DNA of 39,265 bases, from the NCBI RefSeq assembly GCF_025506355.1, contig NZ_JANZYP010000039.1:1-39265 (forward strand), given 5' to 3'. Positions 23,752 through 31,920 of the stretch are shown in pieces. The position numbers were made by a program, and so were the translations under genes. Origin of the DNA: Sphaerisporangium corydalis. GTDB taxonomy: Bacteria > Actinomycetota > Actinomycetes > Streptosporangiales > Streptosporangiaceae. The notes below the pieces were generated by a model that did not search any database, was not told the origin of the DNA, and saw only the letters and a list, made by a program, of their open reading frames with translations. Numbering within the stretch: the stretch's first letter is position 1; every line of letters begins with the position of its first letter.

Positions 23752-23911
23752 GGGTTTTGGGTGGGCAACACCTACTGGCCCACCCAACCCGGTGCCGGGC
23801 GCCGACTTGCCCACCGACCCACCCCGAACCCTTACGCCTACGCAGCAGCCGAAGTCGGATCCGCCTTCGGCGCCAGGCGATCGCCTTCGTGCCCGGCGTG
23901 GCCTCGCGCCT
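23752..23911 (+). repeat. Repeat copy C with core hairpin, abutting lspA
   Basis: The identical 85-bp block is at 23759-23843; the right arm of the core hairpin is at 23778-23790. The copy ends about 40 bases before the lspA start, so the lspA promoter lies at its edge (A/T-rich CTAATAGAG at 23910-23918). Confidence 0.85.
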
Positions 23912-23953
23912 AATAGAGTCGATGCGAGAAGGTCGTGGATCGTGGAGGTGGAC

Positions 23954-24481
23954 GTGTCGGCCGAGCAGGTTCCGCCGGAGGCGGGAGGAACGTCGCGGCT
24001 GTACGGGCGGATGATCGTGCTGGCCGCGGTGGTCCTAATCGCCGACCAGGCGTCCAAGTTCTGGGCGGTCTCGGCCCTCGCGGACGAGCGGCGGATCACG
24101 GTGATCCCCCAGCTGCTCGAACTGCGGCTGCTGTACAACTCCGGTGCCGCGTTCTCGCTCGGCGCGGGCGCGACGTGGGTGTTCGCCGTGACGGCCGCCG
24201 TCGCGGTAGCCGGGGTCCTGTACGCAGGGCGGCGGCTGCGTTCCCCCGCCTGGACCGTCGTGCTGGGCGTACTGCTCGGCGGCGCCACGACCCACCTGAT
24301 CGACCGCCTCTTCCGCGCGCCCGGATTCGCCCAGGGGCACGTCGTCGACTTCATCGACTACGGCGGCCTGTTCGTCGGCAACCTCGCCGACATCGCGCTC
24401 ACCATCGGCGGCGTCATGCTCGTGGTACTCGGCCTGCGCGGCGTCCCTCTAGGGGGCGTCCCCCGCGAGGCGAACGGCTGA
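23954..24481 (+). CDS. lspA: LspA, lipoprotein signal peptidase II (divergent copy)
   Basis: The 175-residue membrane protease removes signal peptides from prolipoproteins. Four helices are visible, with family motifs ADQASKFWAV, NSGAAFSL, LIDRLF, and the two catalytic aspartates Asp132 in VVDFID and Asp146 in GNLADIALTIGG. One motif is unusual: the normally strict GGAxGNLIDR reads GGATTHLIDR, replacing the conserved Gly-Asn by Thr-His. The GTG at 23954 is chosen because GGAGGT ends four bases before it; two in-frame GTGs lie just upstream. It stands alone, without the usual ileS or rluD neighbours, and is surrounded by nested repeats, so it may be an extra, acquired copy. Confidence 0.88.
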   Translation: MSAEQVPPEAGGTSRLYGRMIVLAAVVLIADQASKFWAVSALADERRITVIPQLLELRLLYNSGAAFSLGAGATWVFAVTAAVAVAGVLYAGRRLRSPAWTVVLGVLLGGATTHLIDRLFRAPGFAQGHVVDFIDYGGLFVGNLADIALTIGGVMLVVLGLRGVPLGGVPREANG

Positions 24482-24538
24482 CGACGCCGGGTGCGGCGTC
24501 CGTGGTGACCCTGTGTCGCGCGTTTCTCAGCACGGGGT

Positions 24539-24637
24539 GGGTTTGTGTGTAGGGATTCGCTGCGGGTCGGTGGGCGTGTCGGTGCCCCCCACCCCGCACC
24601 GGGTTGGGTGGGCCAGTAGGTGTTGCCCGCCCAACCC
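24539..24637 (-). repeat. Repeat copy D, inverted partner of copies B and C
   Basis: Starting about 60 bases after the lspA stop, this segment matches B/C in reverse. Core hairpin arms are at 24601-24613 and 24625-24637, with one G/A difference that keeps a G-T pair. Confidence 0.8.
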
Positions 24638-24754
24638 CGTACTCCCTGGGGCGGTGGGTCAGGCGCGCGGCCGAGTCCGGCTGGAACCGCCCGACCCCGT
24701 ACTTCCCTGGGGCGGTGGGTCAGGCGCGCGGCCAAGTCCGGCTGGAACCGCCCA
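24634..24754. repeat. 60-bp tandem duplication
   Basis: Units 24634-24693 and 24694-24754 begin ACCCCGTACT and end GGCTGGAACCGCCC; they differ by one inserted T and two substitutions or so. Confidence 0.9.
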
Positions 24755-24807
24755 TCCGTTTGACCCCGTGGAGTCGCTGTCGATTTCCCCCGTGATGGAT
24801 TGCTCAT

Positions 24808-25093
24808 CGATGTATTCCACCCGAGCCAAACGCCACCACGTGCGCGTAACCCACGTCCCAGCCGGCATACGGCCAACCCAGTGCCGGCCGGCGTACGGGC
24901 TGACCCACCGCCCCAGCCGGCATACGCCTGACCTGCGACCCGGCGGGCGCGGGTTTGGGTGGGCATCAAGTGCCGGCCCACCCAACCCGGTGCCGGGTGG
25001 GGGGCACCGACTTGCCCACCTCCCTGGTGATGGACTCGTACGCCGACGTAGGACGTCAGCTCGGGTGGACGACACCAACGTCCCCACCCCGTA
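24808..25093 (+). repeat. Repeat copy E (inverted relative to A)
   Basis: It contains core hairpin arms at 24951-24964 and 24976-24988 and a second hairpin, GGTGCC / GGCACC, right after it. Its last 211 bases (24883-25093) are repeated directly as copy F. Confidence 0.85.
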
Positions 25094-25304
25094 GCCGGCC
25101 GGCGTACGGGCTGACCCACCGCCCCAGCCGGCGTACGCCTGACCCGCGACCCGGCGGGCACGGGTTTGGGTGGGCATCAAGTGCCGGCCCACCCAACCGG
25201 GTGCCGGGTGGGGGGCACCGACTTGCCCACCTCCCTGGCGATGGACTCGTACGCCGACGCAGGACGTCAGCTCGGGTGGACGACACCAACGTCCCCACCC
25301 CGTA
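25094..25304 (+). repeat. Repeat copy F, exact 211-bp tandem duplication of E
   Basis: Copy F follows E without any gap at a period of 211 bp and differs at only a handful of positions. Core hairpin arms are at 25162-25175 and 25187-25198. High identity points to a recent event. Confidence 0.9.
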
Positions 25305-25336
25305 TCCAGATGGTCGCGATCCATCGGTCACGTGCA

Positions 25337-25350
25337 TGTTCGCGCGAACA
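25337..25350. promoter_or_regulatory. LacI-type operator 1 (perfect)
   Basis: TGTTCGCGCGAACA is a perfect 14-bp palindrome with the CG centre typical of LacI-family sites. It lies 52 bases past the stop of the lacI-type gene, far from either promoter. Confidence 0.65.
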
Positions 25351-25401
25351 CACGAGCCCCGGCACCAGCCGAGCCGGTGCCTGAGGCGAGGCCTGCGACG
25401 G

Positions 25402-26445
25402 TCAGCCGGTGGCCGGAGCCACGGCCGTGGTGGCGCGGACGGTGAGGAGCGGCGGGACCGTTACCAGCTTGGTGGCGACCCCGCCGCCCGCGTCGATCTG
25501 GTCGAGCAGCAGCGACACGCACTGTCGCCCGATCTCCTCGAAGTCCTGGCGGATCGTGGTGAGCGGCGGGATGAAGTACGCGGCCTCGGGGACGTCGTCG
25601 AAGCCCACCACGCTCACGTCCTCGGGGACGCGGCGCCCCGCCTCGTGGAGGGCGAGCATGATCCCGAGGGCCATGTGGTCGTTCCCCGCGAAGATCGCGG
25701 TCACGTCGTCGCGCGCGGCCAGTTCCGCACCGATCCGATGACCGGAGCGGGCGGTCCAGTCGCCCAGCCGCAGGGGCGGCACCGCCGCGCCGGCCTCCTT
25801 CAGGGTGGCGTGCCACGCGGCGGCGCGGCGGCGGGCCGAGTAGGAGTCCTGCGGCCCCGCGACGTGCCACACGGTGCGGTGCCCGAGGTCGAGCAGGTGC
25901 CGGGTCGCCGCCACGGCGCCGGCCGCCTGGTTGTTGTCCACCGACGAGAAGCGGTGCTCGGGGTCGCCGTCTGCCACGATCACCGGGACGCCGGGCGGCA
26001 GGCGCAGCCCCTGGCGGTCGAGGATCTGCGCCTCGATCACCACCACGCCGTCGACCGCCTGGCCGCTCAGCTTGGAGAACGCCTGCTGGACGGCGGTCTC
26101 GGTCTGCTCCTCGGCGCAGGCGACGTTGACCGAGTACCCGGCCGCCTGGGCGGCGCGCGAGATCGCGGCCAGTGTGCGGGCGTTGCCGTGGGCGCTCAGG
26201 TCGAAGGTGATGACGCCGAGCATGTGGAAGCGGCCGAGCGCCAGGGCCCGCGCGGCGCTGTTGCGCTGGTAGCCGAGGATCCGCATCGCCGACAGGACGC
26301 GCTCGCGCGTCGCCTGGTCGACGTTGGCGCGGCCGTTGGCGACCCGGGAGACCGTCTGGCTGGACACGTCGGCGAGCGCCGCGACGTCGGCCTGCGAGGG
26401 CGGGCGGCGCCGCGCCCCGGATGTGGAGACGCCCAGGTCCGTCAT
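25402..26445 (-). CDS. LacI-family transcriptional regulator of the sugar locus
   Basis: The 347-residue protein has an N-terminal LacI helix-turn-helix and hinge (SQADVAALADVSSQTVSRVANGRANVDQATRERVLSAMRILGYQRNSAARALA, about 17-70) and a periplasmic-binding-like sugar domain (GVITFDLSAHGN, DGVVVIEA, FAGNDHMALGIMLALHEAGRRVPEDVSVVGFDD). It should repress the divergent transporter and hydrolase genes until an oligosaccharide-derived inducer binds. AAGGAGG lies five bases before the ATG at 26445, which is better than an upstream in-frame ATG located inside operator 2. Three similar palindromes at 25337, 26464 and 26673 are the likely binding sites. Confidence 0.93.
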   Translation of the reverse strand: MTDLGVSTSGARRRPPSQADVAALADVSSQTVSRVANGRANVDQATRERVLSAMRILGYQRNSAARALALGRFHMLGVITFDLSAHGNARTLAAISRAAQAAGYSVNVACAEEQTETAVQQAFSKLSGQAVDGVVVIEAQILDRQGLRLPPGVPVIVADGDPEHRFSSVDNNQAAGAVAATRHLLDLGHRTVWHVAGPQDSYSARRRAAAWHATLKEAGAAVPPLRLGDWTARSGHRIGAELAARDDVTAIFAGNDHMALGIMLALHEAGRRVPEDVSVVGFDDVPEAAYFIPPLTTIRQDFEEIGRQCVSLLLDQIDAGGGVATKLVTVPPLLTVRATTAVAPATG

Positions 26446-26463
26446 GGCGCCTCCTTCGTGCCG

Positions 26464-26477
26464 TGTCCGCGCGAACA
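26464..26477. promoter_or_regulatory. LacI-type operator 2 at the regulator promoter
   Basis: TGTCCGCGCGAACA differs from site 1 by one base and sits 18 bases before the regulator's start codon, a position for autoregulation. Confidence 0.7.
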
Positions 26478-26672
26478 TGATATCGGCCGACTCCCTCCTA
26501 GCGCGCCCTCGCCGTCAGGCGGCTCCCTCCTCGCGCGCCTCGCCGTCAAACGGCTCCCGGCACCCCGATCGGCCCGCTCACCTGCCTTACCGGCCGGACA
26601 TCCCGGCGACATGTCCCGGCAACGAACCCTTGACGTCCGCCGGTCGAAGGTCAAGACTCGCGTCACCGCTCA

Positions 26673-26686
26673 TGTTCGCGCAAACA
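26673..26686. promoter_or_regulatory. LacI-type operator 3 at the transporter promoter
   Basis: TGTTCGCGCAAACA differs from site 1 by one base. It lies 21 bases before the first permease start codon and close to its ribosome-binding site. Confidence 0.7.
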
Positions 26687-26707
26687 TTCGTCGCGGAGGG
26701 CCGACCT

Positions 26708-27634
26708 GTGAGCACCTTCTCGCCGTCCGCACCGCCAGGTGACGTGAGGGCCCGCGCGCCCGGGACCGTACGGGGCGTGCACGGCCTGCTGTTCTTCACG
26801 CCGTTCCTGCTGGTCTTCCTCGTGGCCATCGCCGCGCCGCTGCTCTACGCCGTCTACCTCAGCTTCTTCCAGGACCGGCTCGTCGGCGGCGTCACCTTCG
26901 TCGGGCTGGACAACTACCGGCGCGCGCTGACCGACGGCCTCTTCCATGCCGGGCTGCTCAGGGTGGCGCTCTTCCTCGCCGTCCAGGTGCCGGTGATGCT
27001 CGGCGTCGCGCTCCTGGCCGCCCTCGCCATCGACAGCGGCCGGCTGCGCTTCCCTGGCGTCTTCCGCATCGGGTTCTTCATCCCGTACGCGGTCCCCTCC
27101 GTGGTGGCCGCGCTGATGTGGGGCTACCTGTACGGCCGCCGGTTCGGCCTGGTGGGCGACATCGGCGGGTGGCTCGGCACGACGTTGCCCGACCCGCTGG
27201 GAAGGTCCTGGATGCTGGCCTCGATCGGCAACGTGGTCACCTGGGAGTACATGGGCTACAACATGCTCATCCTGTACGCCGCCCTGCGCGCGATCCCCGG
27301 GGAGCTGTACGAGGCGTGCCAGATGGACGGCGCGGGGGAGATCCGCAAGGCGTGGAGCATCAAGATCCCCGCGTTGCGCAAGGCGCTGCTCCTGGCCACC
27401 GTCTTCTCGATCATCGGCAGCTTCCAGCTCTTCAACGAGCCCAACGTCCTGCAGTCACTGGCGCCGAGCGTGGTGACGACGAGCTACACCCCCAACATGT
27501 ACGCCTACAACCTGGCGTTCAACGGCCAGCAGTTCAACTACTCGGCCGCGCTCGCCGTGGTCCTCGGCGCGATCACGGCCATCATCGCCTTCACCACCCA
27601 GGGCTCGGCGAACCGTTCCGGGCGTTCCCGGTGA
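26708..27634 (+). CDS. CUT1 sugar ABC transporter permease (MalF-type)
   Basis: The 308-residue permease has six transmembrane helices starting with GLLFFTPFLLVFLVAIAAPLLYAVYLSF. The cytoplasmic coupling loop carries the EAA motif: YEACQMDGAGEIRKAWSIKIPALRKAL. The LDNYRRALTD loop after the first helix is typical of CUT1 permeases for oligosaccharides. The GTG at 26708 has GGAGGG seven bases upstream and follows operator 3. Its stop overlaps the next permease start (GTGA). No ATPase gene is in the locus, so a shared MsiK-type ATPase encoded elsewhere is likely. Confidence 0.92.
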   Translation: MSTFSPSAPPGDVRARAPGTVRGVHGLLFFTPFLLVFLVAIAAPLLYAVYLSFFQDRLVGGVTFVGLDNYRRALTDGLFHAGLLRVALFLAVQVPVMLGVALLAALAIDSGRLRFPGVFRIGFFIPYAVPSVVAALMWGYLYGRRFGLVGDIGGWLGTTLPDPLGRSWMLASIGNVVTWEYMGYNMLILYAALRAIPGELYEACQMDGAGEIRKAWSIKIPALRKALLLATVFSIIGSFQLFNEPNVLQSLAPSVVTTSYTPNMYAYNLAFNGQQFNYSAALAVVLGAITAIIAFTTQGSANRSGRSR

Positions 27635-28575
27635 GCGCCACCCGAACCCGCGCCCCCGGCCGCCGGGACAGCGGACGCCGCGCCCTCGGCCGGTCGGGGA
27701 ACGGCCGGCGGCGAGGCGACCGGCGGGGGAGCGCCGCGCTCACCACCGCGATGACGCTGATGCTCGTCTACACGATGCTGCCCCTGGTCTGGCTGCTGCT
27801 CAGCAGCACCAAGGACAGCTCCTCGCTGTTCGGCGGCTTCGGGCTGTGGTTCGGCGACGGGTTCCACCTGTTCGCCAACATCCACGACGTGCTGACCTAC
27901 GACGGCGGCATCTACCTGCGGTGGTTCGCCAACACGCTGCTGTACGCGCTCGCCGGCGCCGGCGGCGCCGCGGTCATCGCCGCGCTCGGCGGGTACGCGC
28001 TGTCCAAGTACGACTTCCGGGGACGGCGGCTGCTGTCGGCGCTGGTCCTCGGCGCCATCACCATCCCCGGGACCGCCCTGGCCGTCCCCACGTACCTGCT
28101 GTTCGCCAGGATCGGCATCGTCAACACCCCCTGGGCCGTCCTCATCCCGGCCCTGGCCAGCCCGTTCGGCCTGTACCTGATGCGGGTGTACGCCGACGAG
28201 GCCATACCGGACTCGCTGCTGGAGGCCGCCCGCATCGACGGCGCGGGAGAGCTGCGCACCTTCCTCACCATCTCGCTCCGCCTGCTGGCGCCCGGCTTCG
28301 TGACGGTGCTGCTGTTCGCCCTGGTCGCCACCTGGAACAACTACTTCCTGCCGCTGATCGTGCTCAGCGACCCCCAGTGGTTCCCCCTGACCGTCGGGCT
28401 GGCCCAGTGGAACGGGCTGGCCAGCGGCATCGCGGGCAGCGGGGCCATGACGACCGGCTTCTACCCCATGGTGATCACGGGCAGCGTGCTGGCCGTGGTG
28501 CCGCTGGTCGTCGCCTTCCTCCTCCTGCAGCGGTTCTGGCGGTCAGGCCTGGCCGCCGGCAGCGTCAAGCAGTGA
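27631..28575 (+). CDS. CUT1 sugar ABC transporter permease (MalG-type)
   Basis: The 314-residue permease has an Arg-rich cytoplasmic start of about 40 residues, then six helices. Landmarks are MLVYTMLPLVWLLLSSTKD, FANTLLYALAGAGGAAVIAALGGYALSKYDFRG, the EAA loop LEAARIDGAGELRTFLTISLRLLAPG and WNNYFLPLIVLSD. These are the hallmarks of the second CUT1 permease, which pairs with the upstream subunit. The GTG start overlaps the first permease's stop by four bases. Confidence 0.92.
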   Translation: MSATRTRAPGRRDSGRRALGRSGNGRRRGDRRGSAALTTAMTLMLVYTMLPLVWLLLSSTKDSSSLFGGFGLWFGDGFHLFANIHDVLTYDGGIYLRWFANTLLYALAGAGGAAVIAALGGYALSKYDFRGRRLLSALVLGAITIPGTALAVPTYLLFARIGIVNTPWAVLIPALASPFGLYLMRVYADEAIPDSLLEAARIDGAGELRTFLTISLRLLAPGFVTVLLFALVATWNNYFLPLIVLSDPQWFPLTVGLAQWNGLASGIAGSGAMTTGFYPMVITGSVLAVVPLVVAFLLLQRFWRSGLAAGSVKQ

Positions 28576-28602
28576 CCTCCCACCCATCCGAGGAGTACCG
28601 CC

Positions 28603-29970
28603 ATGCCCCCGACCCCCCGTAAACGGCTGTGGGCCGTCCTGCCCGCCGCCCTGGCACTGACCCTCGCCGCCTGCGGCGGAACCGGAACCGGCGCCGGCGC
28701 CGGCGCCGGTGACACCCCCGCGAGCGGCGCCGCCCCGGCCGACCTGACGAAGGCGCTGGACACCCCGGTCACGCTCACGTTCTGGACCTGGGTCCCCAAC
28801 CTGGACAAGACCGTGGCGCTGTTCGAGCAGCGGTACCCCAACGTCAAGGTGAACGTCGTGAACGCCGGCCAGTCCGCCGACGAGTACACCAAGCTGCAGA
28901 CCGCGATGAAGGCCGGCACCGGCGGCCCCGACGTCGCCCAGGTCGAGTTCTTCGCGCTGCCGCAGTTCGCCCTGGCCAAGCAACTGGTGAAGCTCGACGA
29001 CTACGGCGTCGCGTCGCTGCGGCCGAAGTACACCGCCTCGGCGTGGTCGCAGGTCAACTTCGCCGGCGGCGTCTACGGCTTCCCCCAGGACACCGGCCCG
29101 ATGGTGATGTTCTACCGCAAGGACATCCTGGACCGGCTCGGCCTCCAGCCCCCCAAGACCTGGCAGAACTTCGCGGACGCGGCCGAGAAGATCCACGCCG
29201 ACGACCCCCGCAACTTCATCTCCTCCATCGACCCGGGCGACGCGGGCGGCGTCGACAGCCTGCTGTGGCAGGCCGGCAGCCGCCCCTTCCAGACCGTGAC
29301 CCCCACCCAGGCGTCGGTGAACCTCAAGGACGCCGGCGCCGCCGCGTGGTCGGCCCTGTGGTCGGACCTGCTCCGCCGCAAGCTCGTCGACCCGGTCCCC
29401 GGCTGGACCAACGAGTGGTGGCAGGGCATGGGCAGCGGGAGGTACGCCATGTGGATCACGGGCGCGTGGGCGCCGGGCAGCATGTCGACCACCATCCCGA
29501 AGACCGCAGGCAAGTGGCGGGTCGCCCCGATGCCCCAGTGGAAGGCCGGCGACCAGGTCACCGCCGAGAACGGCGGCTCGGCCGACGTCGTGCTCACCAC
29601 CAGCAAGAACAAGACCGCCGCGGTGGCCTTCGCCCAGTGGCTCAACTCCGACCCGGTGGCGGTGAAGTCGCTGTCGGACAACGGGCTGTTCCCCGCCACC
29701 ACCGGGCTGCTGGCCGACCCCGCGTTCCTCGACGCCCCCAACAGCCTGTTCGGCGACCAGCGGCCCAACAAGATCTTCGCCGAGTCCTCGGCGCGGGTCG
29801 GGACGGGCTGGCAGTACCTGCCCTTCCAGGTGTACGCCAACTCGGTGTTCAAGGACACCGCCGGGCAGCCGATCAGCACCGGGAGCGACCTCGCCGCCGG
29901 GCTGACCGCCTGGCAGCGGAGGATCGTCGAGTACGGCGAGCAGCAGGGCTTCCAGGTGACCTCCGGCTGA
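28603..29970 (+). CDS. Extracellular sugar-binding lipoprotein of the CUT1 transporter
   Basis: The 455-residue protein is a family 1 solute-binding protein. It has a lipoprotein signal with lipobox LAAC (Cys24) and a Gly/Ala linker, then VTLTFWTWVPNLDKTVALFEQRYPNVKVNVV, a start typical of oligosaccharide binders. Further markers are GGPDVAQVEFFALPQF, YGFPQDTGPMVMFYRKDIL and AMWITGAWAPG. It should hand an oligosaccharide to the two permeases just upstream. GAGGAG is eight or so bases before the ATG. It shares an operon with the permeases (27-base gap) and with the GH35 gene (102-base gap). Confidence 0.92.
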   Translation: MPPTPRKRLWAVLPAALALTLAACGGTGTGAGAGAGDTPASGAAPADLTKALDTPVTLTFWTWVPNLDKTVALFEQRYPNVKVNVVNAGQSADEYTKLQTAMKAGTGGPDVAQVEFFALPQFALAKQLVKLDDYGVASLRPKYTASAWSQVNFAGGVYGFPQDTGPMVMFYRKDILDRLGLQPPKTWQNFADAAEKIHADDPRNFISSIDPGDAGGVDSLLWQAGSRPFQTVTPTQASVNLKDAGAAAWSALWSDLLRRKLVDPVPGWTNEWWQGMGSGRYAMWITGAWAPGSMSTTIPKTAGKWRVAPMPQWKAGDQVTAENGGSADVVLTTSKNKTAAVAFAQWLNSDPVAVKSLSDNGLFPATTGLLADPAFLDAPNSLFGDQRPNKIFAESSARVGTGWQYLPFQVYANSVFKDTAGQPISTGSDLAAGLTAWQRRIVEYGEQQGFQVTSG

Positions 29971-30072
29971 CCAACGGCGCGGGCCCGGCCCTGCGCCCGC
30001 GCCACCGTGCCTGGCCCGCACGCCGCCCCCGCTCACTCCCGCCACCCGACTTCAGCACAGGAGCGATCGTCC

Positions 30073-31824
30073 ATGCCCGTCCTGCGGATCGACGACGAGG
30101 GGTTCCGCCTCGGCGACACACCGTTCCGGATCATCTCCGGCGGCCTGCACTACTTCCGCGTCCACCCGGCGCAGTGGGCCGACCGGTTGCGCAAGGCCCG
30201 CCTCATGGGCCTGAACACCGTCGAGACCTACGTCCCGTGGAACCTCCACCAGCCGGGCCCCGGCCGGTTCCGCATGGACCACGACCTCGACCTGCCCCGG
30301 TTCCTCGGCCTCGCCGCCGCCGAGGGCCTGCACGTCCTGCTCCGCCCCGGCCCCTACATCTGCGCGGAGTGGGACGGCGGCGGGCTGCCGTCCTGGCTGC
30401 TGGCCGAGCCGGACATCCGCCTGCGCACCACGGACGCCCGGTACCTCGCCGCGGTCGACGACTACTTCGGCCGGGTCCTGCCCCCGCTGGTCCCCCACCT
30501 GGCCACGAACGGCGGGCCGGTGCTCGCGGTGCAGGTGGAGAACGAGTACGGCGCGTACGGCGCGGACGCCGCCTACCTCGGCCACCTCGTCGACACGCTG
30601 CGCGGCCACGGCGTCGACGTCCCGCTGTTCACCTCCGACCAGCCGGCGGACCTCGCGCGCGGCGGCGTCCCCGGCGTCCTGGCCACCGCCAACTTCGGCT
30701 CAGGACCGGCCGCCGGCCTCGCCACGCTGCGCGGCCACCAGCCGGACGGGCCGCTGATGTGCGCCGAGTTCTGGATCGGCTGGTTCGACCACTGGGGCGG
30801 GCGGCACATGGCACGGGACGCGGCCGACGCGGCCGGCCGGCTCGACGAGCTGCTGGCGACCGGCGCGTCGGTGAACTTCTACATGTTCCACGGCGGCACC
30901 AACTTCGGGTTCACCAACGGCGCCAACGACGCGCACACCTACCACTCCACCGTCACCTCCTACGACTACGACGCCCCGCTGGACGAGGCCGGCGACCCCA
31001 CCGAGAAGTTCACCGCCTTCCGCGAGGTCATCGCCAAGTACGCGCCCGTGCCCGCCGACCCCGTCCCGGCCCGCGCCGCCAAGCTGAGCGTCCCCGGCGT
31101 GGAACTGCGGCGGAGCGCGCCGTTGTTCGGCCACCTCGACGCGCTCGGGACCGCCGTCGCCTCCGACCGGCCGCTGACGATGGAGCGCCTCGGGCAGGCG
31201 TTCGGGTTCGTCCTGTACGAGACGGTCCTGCCCTCGGCCGGTCCCGCCCTCGTCGAGGTGCGGGACGTCCGCGACCGGGCCCAGGTGTTCCTCGACGGCC
31301 AGCCGGTCGGCGTCCTGTCCCGGGAGGGCCGCGAGTCCGCGCTCGCGTTCACGGTGCCCCGGCCGGGGGCCGTGCTCTCCCTGCTGGTCGAGAACCAGGG
31401 GCGGGTCAACTACGGCCCCGGCATCCACGACCGCAAGGGCATCGCCGGCCCGGTCCTGCTGGACGGCGCCGAGCTGACCGGGTGGACCAGCCGGCCGCTG
31501 CCGCTGACGTCCCTGGACGCGCTCACCTTCACCGCCACCACGGCGCCCCCGGTCGGCCCGGCCTTCCACCGGGGCACCGTCGACCTCGGCGAGGTCGCCG
31601 ACACCTTCCTGGCCATGGACGGCTGGACGAAGGGCAACGCCTGGGTCAACGGCTTCCACCTGGGCCGCTACTGGTCGCGCGGTCCGCAGCGCACGCTGTA
31701 CGTCCCGGCCCCCGTCCTGCGCCCCGGCCCCAACGACATCACCCTCCTGGAACTCCACGCCGCCCCCCACACCCCCGCCGTCACCCTGACCCCCACCCCC
31801 GACCTCGGCCCCACCGAGGACTGA
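30073..31824 (+). CDS. GH35 beta-galactosidase, cytoplasmic
   Basis: The 583-residue enzyme is a glycoside hydrolase family 35 beta-galactosidase. The N-terminal barrel has ISGGLHYFRVHPAQWADRLRKARLMGLNTVETYVPWNLHQP, RPGPYICAEWDGGGLPSWLL, the acid/base in VQVENEYG (Glu158) and the nucleophile in MCAEFWIGWFDHWG (Glu232). The substrate loop FHGGTNFGFTNGAND is also typical. Beta-sandwich domains follow, with GVLSREGRES and the C-terminal WTKGNAWVNGFHLGRYW. There is no signal peptide, so it should cut galactosides brought in by the transporter. The start is supported by AGGAG nine bases upstream of the ATG; the in-frame ATG... sequence before it lacks family character. Confidence 0.95.
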   Translation: MPVLRIDDEGFRLGDTPFRIISGGLHYFRVHPAQWADRLRKARLMGLNTVETYVPWNLHQPGPGRFRMDHDLDLPRFLGLAAAEGLHVLLRPGPYICAEWDGGGLPSWLLAEPDIRLRTTDARYLAAVDDYFGRVLPPLVPHLATNGGPVLAVQVENEYGAYGADAAYLGHLVDTLRGHGVDVPLFTSDQPADLARGGVPGVLATANFGSGPAAGLATLRGHQPDGPLMCAEFWIGWFDHWGGRHMARDAADAAGRLDELLATGASVNFYMFHGGTNFGFTNGANDAHTYHSTVTSYDYDAPLDEAGDPTEKFTAFREVIAKYAPVPADPVPARAAKLSVPGVELRRSAPLFGHLDALGTAVASDRPLTMERLGQAFGFVLYETVLPSAGPALVEVRDVRDRAQVFLDGQPVGVLSREGRESALAFTVPRPGAVLSLLVENQGRVNYGPGIHDRKGIAGPVLLDGAELTGWTSRPLPLTSLDALTFTATTAPPVGPAFHRGTVDLGEVADTFLAMDGWTKGNAWVNGFHLGRYWSRGPQRTLYVPAPVLRPGPNDITLLELHAAPHTPAVTLTPTPDLGPTED

Positions 31825-31920
31825 CGGGACCCGGCCCCGGACTGGGTCTGGACGGGGTGCGGAACGGCGCGAAGACTCGGGGCGGGTGAGAAGTCTCGCG
31901 AAACGGACACTGGAGGCGAC

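Noticed and set aside
23523..23913. Overlapping ORFs in the repeat region (for example GNTYWPTQPGAGRRLAHRPTP-like readings)
   Set aside because: All three frames are open only because of GC-rich repeats; no ribosome-binding site, and the repeat units change frame relative to each other.
22949..25304. Insertion sequence or composite transposon
   Set aside because: Inverted copies exist, but no transposase, no target-site duplication and no precise terminal ends could be seen; described as a repeat family instead.
29043..31889. 948-codon plus-strand ORF
   Set aside because: It is an out-of-frame shadow of the binding-protein and GH35 genes with Arg/Pro-rich, domain-free translation.
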